Assembly (NCBI GenBank): GCA_030040415.1
Contig: JASHTT010000266.1
Coordinates: 1-10,391, forward strand
Length of the DNA stretch: 10,391 bases
From: Streptosporangiaceae bacterium
GTDB lineage: Bacteria > Actinomycetota > Actinomycetes > Streptosporangiales > Streptosporangiaceae
Direction of reading: 5' to 3'
The notes under the pieces are model-generated. The model made no database searches. It saw nothing but the letters and a program-made list of their open reading frames with translations, and had not been told where the DNA came from. This document shows positions 6,485 through 10,391 of the stretch, piece after piece (within the stretch, counting starts at the first letter, position 1; every line of letters starts with the position of its first letter). The position numbers and the translations under genes were made by a program.

Positions 6485-7147
6485 ATGGACAGCACCCGGC
6501 GGCGCGAGCTTGCCAGCCGGCTGCTTGACGGTTACCTGCATGGCCCCGCGGCCGCCACGCGAGCTACCGCCGAGGCACTGGCCAAGGTTGCGACTGCGCA
6601 CGCTGTTGTGCTGGTCGAGGGCATCAGCGACCAGATCGCGGTCGAGACGCTCGCCGCCCGCTGCGGCCAGGATCTGGCCGCCAGGCACGTGGTGGTCGTG
6701 CCGACCGGCGGCGCGCACGCGATGGCGCGCCACCTGACGCAGCTAGGTCCCGCCGGGGCTGGCCTGCGCCTGGCGGGGTTGTGTGACCTGGCTGAGGAGA
6801 ACGTCGTCCGGCGTGGGCTGGCCAGCGCGGGCATTGGCATCCCCGGGTCGCGGGCTGAGCTGGAGCGACTGGGCTTCTACGTGTGCGTCGAGGATCTCGA
6901 AGACGAACTGATCCGCGCGATCGGCGCTGCCGGTGTTGAGGCGCTCATCGACTCGCAGGGAGACCTCGGCTCGTTCCGGAGCCTGCAGCGGCAGCCGCAG
7001 TGGCGCGGAAAGCCGACCGGGGCCCAGCTACGGCGGTTCCTGGGCAGCGGGGCGTCGCGCAAGCTCAGGTACGCGCGCTTGCTCGCCGGGACGGTACATG
7101 CGGACCGGCTGCCGCATCCCCTCGAGGCGCTGCTGAGCCGCGCCTAG
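6485..7147 (+). CDS. Stand-alone TOPRIM domain protein (OLD-nuclease type, no ATPase domain)
   Basis: 220 residues. The centre is a TOPRIM fold as in OLD-family nucleases: VVLVEGISDQIAVETLA (41-57, with the metal-binding Glu 45 and Asp 49), VVVVPTGGAHAMARHL (69-84), then LAGLCDLAEE (96-105, acidic motif Asp 101, Glu 104-105). The C-terminal part VCVEDLEDELIRAIG (133-147) and LRRFLGSGASRKLRYARLL (182-200) matches, as I recall, a family of short actinobacterial proteins annotated 'TOPRIM nucleotidyl transferase/hydrolase domain'. OLD proteins normally have an N-terminal ABC-type ATPase; here only about 38 residues precede the TOPRIM domain and no Walker motifs exist. It may be a metal-dependent nuclease or act with a partner encoded elsewhere; neither is shown. 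ATG 6485 has only a weak purine run (GGACAGAG) upstream. Confidence 0.82.
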   Translation: MDSTRRRELASRLLDGYLHGPAAATRATAEALAKVATAHAVVLVEGISDQIAVETLAARCGQDLAARHVVVVPTGGAHAMARHLTQLGPAGAGLRLAGLCDLAEENVVRRGLASAGIGIPGSRAELERLGFYVCVEDLEDELIRAIGAAGVEALIDSQGDLGSFRSLQRQPQWRGKPTGAQLRRFLGSGASRKLRYARLLAGTVHADRLPHPLEALLSRA

Positions 7148-7355
7148 ATCCACGGCCACCAGCGCCAGCCGCCATGGGGCCGGGCAGCCTGGCTGACGGC
7201 CGACAGGCTAAGGACGCCGGGATGAGATTCAGCCGCTTCTGACGTTCATATCTCTGAAGATCAGCTTTACTAGCTCTTTGATGACGGTCACGGCGCACTT
7301 CGCCAGGCACAGCTCGGATTGCCGCAACGCCTGACCCGTACCGGGAGGAGGCGTT
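7148..7355. other. Intergenic region with an AT-richer patch before the protease gene
   Basis: These 208 bases have no convincing gene. About 7241-7290 is clearly AT-richer than the surroundings (CATATCT, TTTACTAG, CTTTGATG) and probably contains the protease promoter, but I could not find a -35/-10 pair with good spacing. A weak AGCCT/AGGCT inverted repeat near 7190-7210 is not enough to call a terminator. Confidence 0.3.
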
Positions 7356-8213
7356 GTGCCGGCACGGCCGAGTTCATCGAGCCATGAAAGCCGCCACAGG
7401 GCACCCCAGAGGAAGCGCCGGGGATACCGGCGCAAGCTCAGCCGCGGCCGTTCACTTGTCCTCAGATCGGCGCTCGTAAGCGTCTTCCTCGTGGTCGTCG
7501 CCGCGATCCTCGGCGTCGCGGTGCTGCCCGGCGCCGGCCAAGCCGACCGCGTGCCGATGCCTGCCGCAAGCGCCGGCCACGATCGAGCAGTCGGGGCGAT
7601 CTTCACGATGTCCGGGGGCCGCCTTGGAAGCCACTTCTGTTCAGGCAGCGTGGTCGACAGCCCCGCTGGAGACCTCGTCCTCACCGCCGCGCACTGCACC
7701 TCGCACGAAGGCCAGCTGGCGTTCGTGCCTGACTACTCGAACGGCCATGAGCCCTACGGTGTCTGGCTGGTGAGCAAGACGATCGTCGACCAGCATTGGC
7801 AATCCGGCTCAGACGCGAACGACGACTTCGCCTTCCTGGTCGTGCATCGGCCCGGCGCGAGAACTTCGCTGCAGGATCTCACCGGCGGAGAAGCCCTGGG
7901 CGTTGGCGAGTCGGCTGGCCAGATGGTGACAGTTGCCGGCTACCCGGGCGACCTGAACAACCAGATCAGCTGCCGGAACGTCGCCATGGCCTTCAGCCAA
8001 ACGCAACTCCAGTTCGACTGCGGCGGCTTCGCCGGTGGCACGAGCGGCAGCCCTCTGCTGGCAGACGCCTCCTCGGGCGATGCCGGTACGGTGATTGGCG
8101 TAATCGGCGGCTACCAGCAGGGCGGCCTGACGCCGTCTGTCTCGTACGCGGCCAGGTTCGGGCCAAGCATGGCAGCGCTGTACAGGACCGCCATCGCCGA
8201 GGCCGGCCGCTGA
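7356..8213 (+). CDS. Exported trypsin-like (S1/V8-type) serine protease
   Basis: 285 residues. A long basic N-terminal region (1-38, rich in Arg, Lys and Ser) precedes one hydrophobic segment (about 39-57). It is therefore either an unusually long signal peptide or an N-in membrane anchor. The protease domain spans about 78-280. It has the catalytic His in LTAAHC (113), a likely catalytic Asp in NDDFAFLVV (157) and the Ser in GGTSGSPL (230, the counterpart of GDSGGP). Cys 95 and 114 flank the His as in the conserved trypsin disulfide; Cys 206 and 222 are placed for a second one near the Ser. The GTSGSP form resembles V8/glutamyl-endopeptidase-type enzymes, but the specificity is not evident. 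The GTG start has a strong ribosome site, GGGAGGAGG at 7343-7351. The gene converges on tetR with one base between the stops. Confidence 0.92.
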   Translation: MPARPSSSSHESRHRAPQRKRRGYRRKLSRGRSLVLRSALVSVFLVVVAAILGVAVLPGAGQADRVPMPAASAGHDRAVGAIFTMSGGRLGSHFCSGSVVDSPAGDLVLTAAHCTSHEGQLAFVPDYSNGHEPYGVWLVSKTIVDQHWQSGSDANDDFAFLVVHRPGARTSLQDLTGGEALGVGESAGQMVTVAGYPGDLNNQISCRNVAMAFSQTQLQFDCGGFAGGTSGSPLLADASSGDAGTVIGVIGGYQQGGLTPSVSYAARFGPSMAALYRTAIAEAGR

Positions 8214-8214
8214 G

Positions 8215-8928
8215 CTAGGCGAAGGCGCGCGAGCGGGCAGCGACAGCGCTCGCGTCGCCGATCTTCGCTCCGTCGAGCATCAGGAACGTTGCCAGCAGGT
8301 CGTCGACCAGACCCGGTAGCTCATCGATGCGGTCGGCGAGGATCCGGCTGAACACGACCTCGTGGATGCCGCCCACGATTGTCTCCGCTGCCAGCTCTGC
8401 CAGCCGGCAGCCGGGAATCAGTTCGTGGATATTGTCCTCGATGATCTCAGCGAACATGCGCATCGCGTCGTTCCGCCGGGCCATGGCCCGCGGCCCGGCA
8501 GCGAGCACCTCAACGATGCACATCCGCGCCAGCTCAGGCTCACCCGCCATGAACTCCATGTATGCGGCGATGCCCGCACGCAGGCGCTCGCGCACGGTCG
8601 TCTGCGTGCAGTAAGCACGCCGGACGTGCCTTGCCTGCCGCCGGACCAGATCGTCGTATGCGGCGATAAACGCGTCTTCCTTGTTCTTGAAGTGCTCGTA
8701 GAACGTGCGCCGGGACACCCCGGCGCGTTCGATGATCACTTCTACGCTCATGTCCGCGTAACCGAACTCGGCCGCGGCACGCGCGACCGCGGCCAGGATC
8801 CGCTCGCGCTGGTTCGCGACGACAAAGCTGCGCCTAAGACCGTGCCGGCCGCTGGGCAACTGGGGCGGACGGCGGCCGGCATCAACGGCGGACCCAGCCA
8901 GCCCGCCTTGACCAGCCGACTGCCTCAT
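8215..8928 (-). CDS. TetR family transcriptional regulator
   Basis: 237 residues from ATG 8928-8926. The DNA-binding domain is about 36-85: QRERILAAVARAAAEFGY, then the helix-turn-helix MSVEVIIERAGVSRRTFYEHFKNKEDAF. It is preceded by a short arm PPQLPSGRHGLRRSFVVANQ that is common in actinomycete TetR proteins. The remainder (about 88-237) is the helical ligand-binding and dimerization domain, not recognisable to ligand. The frame is open back to ATG 9024, but ATG 8928 has the good ribosome site (GGTGAGG just upstream on the minus strand). The longer version would also run through the putative operator palindrome at 8955-8972 and the -10 at 8992-8997. It is divergent from the secreted-protein gene at 9227 and convergent with the protease gene, so either could be its target along with tetR itself. 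Confidence 0.92.
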   Translation of the reverse strand: MRQSAGQGGLAGSAVDAGRRPPQLPSGRHGLRRSFVVANQRERILAAVARAAAEFGYADMSVEVIIERAGVSRRTFYEHFKNKEDAFIAAYDDLVRRQARHVRRAYCTQTTVRERLRAGIAAYMEFMAGEPELARMCIVEVLAAGPRAMARRNDAMRMFAEIIEDNIHELIPGCRLAELAAETIVGGIHEVVFSRILADRIDELPGLVDDLLATFLMLDGAKIGDASAVAARSRAFA

Positions 8929-8954
8929 CGCCACCTCACCGCCTCGTGACCGCC

Positions 8955-8972
8955 GGCCCTCGGCCGAGGGCC
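8955..8972. promoter_or_regulatory. Perfect 18-base palindrome in the tetR leader, candidate TetR operator
   Basis: GGCCCTCGGCCGAGGGCC equals its own reverse complement over all 18 bases. On the minus strand it lies between the candidate -10 (8997-8992) and the tetR ATG (8928), where a bound dimer would block its own gene. As RNA it could also fold as a 7-bp stem with a 4-base loop. It is followed by CTTTCC on the plus strand, but no plus-strand gene ends here, so a terminator role is less likely. Confidence 0.5.
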
Positions 8973-8991
8973 TTTCCGTGCTATCTGCCGA

Positions 8992-8997
8992 ATTGTA
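8992..8997 (-). promoter_or_regulatory. Candidate -10 (TACAAT) of tetR
   Basis: On the minus strand the sequence GTATACAATTC contains TACAAT, one base from the TATAAT consensus, in an otherwise GC-rich surrounding. No good -35 is seen at 16-18 bases. Transcription would start near 8985, giving a leader of about 57 bases. Confidence 0.4.
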
Positions 8998-9086
8998 TAC
9001 GCCACCGTTTCTGGGTATGGGCACCGGCAGCCACGGATTGAGCTGTCCGCCACCGGCTCAAGTCCCATTAGAAGCCCATCATCGGG

Positions 9087-9107
9087 ACCGTTGACGTGGC
9101 CAACGGT
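9087..9107. promoter_or_regulatory. Inverted repeat ACCGTTG-N7-CAACGGT overlapping a -35, candidate operator
   Basis: Seven-base perfect arms at 9087-9093 and 9101-9107 are separated by ACGTGGC. The left arm overlaps the TTGACG that serves as the probable -35 of the gene at 9227, so a bound dimer would exclude RNA polymerase. The sequence is unrelated to the 8955-8972 palindrome, so the two sites probably bind different regulators, or only one of them is real. Confidence 0.45.
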
Positions 9108-9120
9108 TGGGTAATAATCT
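9091..9120 (+). promoter_or_regulatory. Probable vegetative promoter of the secreted-protein gene
   Basis: TTGACG (9091-9096) matches five of six bases of the -35 consensus. Downstream, GTAATAATCT offers -10 choices TAATAA (9112-9117, 15-base spacer), AATAAT (9113-9118, 16) or TAATCT (9115-9120, 18). Transcription would start near 9123-9127, giving a leader of about 100 bases before the ATG at 9227. Confidence 0.5.
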
Positions 9121-9226
9121 CGGCTAATCCAGACACGCTCATGTTTCTCAATTTTGCGTTTCCCGCTCCACGCACGCGGTCTCGAGCAGATCAAGATCGA
9201 GATTGGCATAAGAGAAATGGGGAGTC

Positions 9227-10294
9227 ATGAAACCGTCCAGTCGACGTCTCCGCCGCGCGTGCTTGCTCGGTGCGGCGGGCATCACAGCAGCGGCCACGAT
9301 CTTCGCCGGGGTAACGGCCTCGGCGGCCGCACAGCCCAGTCACAGTGGTAACTGGCGCCACCACCACGCCGGGCCCGGCTACCCGCCGCCTGGCGGCATC
9401 TACGCGCCATTCACGGACTGCCCGCTGCTCAATCCGCTGATGGAAGAGTCGGCTCCCGGCAATGCCACCGGATGCGTCGCGGGAGACGCGACCAGCGGCA
9501 CGATCACGATCGGCAACATCACGACGCCGGTCACGCACCCCGTCAATGTGCAGTTCGGTGCCTGGGATCCACCGAATGCCGAGCCAGAGCAGTTCACCGG
9601 CGGAGTCCTGCCGCCGCCCAATGGCCTTTCCGCGCAACTTGTCAGTGCTCCTGAGGTTGTCCCTGGCGGCCTGCTCAAGGCGCTCGGGTGTCCCAGCACG
9701 ACCGCCAGCGTGCAGAAGCTCTGCAATGAGGCCACCAAGCTCGGCGGCAGGTTCCTGAACCTTTACGCGGCAGCCGAGTCCGCGGGTCAGATCACCAACT
9801 TCGAACTCGTCACGTGGACCCAGCCGCTGATCTTCCAGCTCATCAACCCGCTGCTCGGGAACTCCTGTGACATCGGGTCGGTCGACAACCCGGTCGTGAT
9901 CAATCCCTCCCTCACCGGCACTCTGACGATCGAGAACGACCCCGACCCCGCCAAGCACCCCGACACCGAGGTCCTGAAGATTTCGGACGGCACGGCCTCG
10001 GACAACACCTTCACCGCGCCAGTCGTGACGGGCTGCGGCCCCGGCGGCGCGGCCAACATCGCCATCGACGAGGCGATCGACACCTCGGCCGGCCTGCCCT
10101 CCGCATCCGGCTCCAATAGCATCACGCTCAGCGGCACCTTCTACTTCGGCGCCAGCTACGCGCCGGCGAACATGGCTCATGTCCTGCTGTCTGCCTTCCT
10201 GGCCAGCGTCGGGACGCCCCCGGCGAGCGGAAGCTCAGCAGGGGCGCGCCCGCTGACCGCCGCAACCCTGCGCGGGCGTTACGGCTTCAAGTAG
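9227..10294 (+). CDS. Secreted protein of unknown function
   Basis: 355 residues with a clear signal peptide: basic start KPSSRRLRR, hydrophobic segment about 11-30, likely cleavage after ASAAA (residue 35). A short His/Gly/Pro-rich linker follows (about 40-58), then a globular part beginning IYAPFTDCPLLNPLM. The mature chain has six cysteines (65, 83, 155, 166, 214, 270), an even number compatible with three disulfides. Short beta-like segments (TSGTITIGNITTPV, LTGTLTIENDPD, SNSITLSGTFYFG) suggest a beta-rich fold. I do not recognise an enzyme motif. Similar 'YAPFTDCPLLNP' exported proteins occur in actinomycetes, as far as I recall, without an assigned role. ATG 9227 is preceded by GGGGAG at 9219-9224, slightly close. 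The gene has its own probable promoter and a strong terminator and is divergent from tetR. Confidence 0.85.
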   Translation: MKPSSRRLRRACLLGAAGITAAATIFAGVTASAAAQPSHSGNWRHHHAGPGYPPPGGIYAPFTDCPLLNPLMEESAPGNATGCVAGDATSGTITIGNITTPVTHPVNVQFGAWDPPNAEPEQFTGGVLPPPNGLSAQLVSAPEVVPGGLLKALGCPSTTASVQKLCNEATKLGGRFLNLYAAAESAGQITNFELVTWTQPLIFQLINPLLGNSCDIGSVDNPVVINPSLTGTLTIENDPDPAKHPDTEVLKISDGTASDNTFTAPVVTGCGPGGAANIAIDEAIDTSAGLPSASGSNSITLSGTFYFGASYAPANMAHVLLSAFLASVGTPPASGSSAGARPLTAATLRGRYGFK

Positions 10295-10318
10295 ACAGGA
10301 CGGCACAGTTCGATCGAC

Positions 10319-10360
10319 CATCAGCGCGGCCCGGCGGACTCACGCCGGGCCGCGCTGATG
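10319..10360 (+). terminator. Strong hairpin terminator, perfect 18-bp stem
   Basis: CATCAGCGCGGCCCGGCG (10319-10336) pairs perfectly with CGCCGGGCCGCGCTGATG (10343-10360) around the six-base loop GACTCA. It begins 25 bases after the stop of the secreted-protein gene. There is no T-run, which is usual for high-GC actinomycetes. Being symmetric, it could also stop transcripts from a gene beyond the right edge. Confidence 0.85.
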
Positions 10361-10391
10361 CGCCGCCGGGTAGCCGGGGGCCGATATTCGC

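Noticed and set aside
7241..7290. Possible transferred or promoter-rich AT patch before the protease gene
   Set aside because: The drop in GC covers only about 50 bases and is normal for a promoter region; no element pair with acceptable spacing was found.
8955..8980. Reading the 8955-8972 palindrome as a rho-independent terminator followed by a T-run
   Set aside because: Only three T's follow, and no plus-strand gene ends upstream of it; an operator in the tetR leader fits the position better.
8929..9024. N-terminal extension of the TetR protein to ATG 9024
   Set aside because: The extension crosses the candidate -10 and the palindrome, has no family similarity, and the good ribosome site is at ATG 8928.
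9141..9230. A 29-codon ORF in the leader of the secreted-protein gene (ATG 9141, stop overlapping the next ATG as ATGA), possible leader peptide
   Set aside because: No ribosome site precedes it, codon use is not GC3-biased, and the overlap is easily produced by chance. It would need conservation in relatives.
9191..10180. 329-codon minus-strand ORF opposite the secreted protein
   Set aside because: Arg/Gly/Val-rich mirror frame of a GC3-biased gene with no recognisable motif, while the plus-strand product has a signal peptide and paired cysteines.

Overview
The window looks like chromosomal DNA from a high-GC actinomycete. Coding regions are strongly GC-biased at third codon positions, GTG starts and GGAGG-type ribosome sites occur, and the protein families (PadR-controlled FtsX-type ABC operon, TetR with the 'LPxGRHGL' arm, lone TOPRIM protein, Cys-paired propeller repeats) are ones I associate with soil actinomycetes such as Streptomyces or Streptosporangiaceae. 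The genus cannot be fixed from this sequence. No mobile element, rRNA, tRNA or CRISPR array is visible.

Layout. (1) 2-661 (+): the 3' end of a gene cut by the window edge, encoding five near-identical ~42-residue repeats. It ends on a CTAG that is also the stop of a short minus-strand ORF (658-771), apparently the remaining 5' end of a second acetyltransferase gene. That ORF lies 4 bases after an intact GNAT acetyltransferase gene (776-1339, -). (2) 1460-2623 (+): a secreted protein with seven internal repeats, each carrying one cysteine pair, predicted to be a seven-bladed beta-propeller. (3) 2802-6405 (+): a tight three-gene operon, PadR regulator, ABC ATPase and 777-residue FtsX-like permease, with ATGA and TAATG junctions. 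A cluster of TGTA half-sites lies at the PadR promoter. (4) 6485-7147 (+): a stand-alone TOPRIM-domain protein of the OLD-nuclease type without its usual ATPase. (5) 7356-8213 (+): a membrane-anchored or secreted trypsin-like serine protease, converging with a TetR gene (8215-8928, -) with one base between the stops. (6) 9227-10294 (+): a secreted protein of unknown function, divergent from tetR, followed by a perfect 18-bp stem terminator.

How the parts fit. The PadR-ABC operon is the only clear multi-gene unit and is most likely a drug- or peptide-responsive export or detoxification system under PadR autoregulation. The tetR/secreted-protein divergent region holds two separate inverted repeats, one in the tetR leader (18-base perfect palindrome) and one overlapping the -35 of the secreted-protein promoter. 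Each gene may therefore have its own operator. At least three products are exported, so much of the window serves the cell surface or outside. I see no clear previously undescribed multi-gene system. The best leads are the orphan TOPRIM protein, the seven-disulfide propeller, the two operators around tetR, and the truncated acetyltransferase next to the repeat gene.
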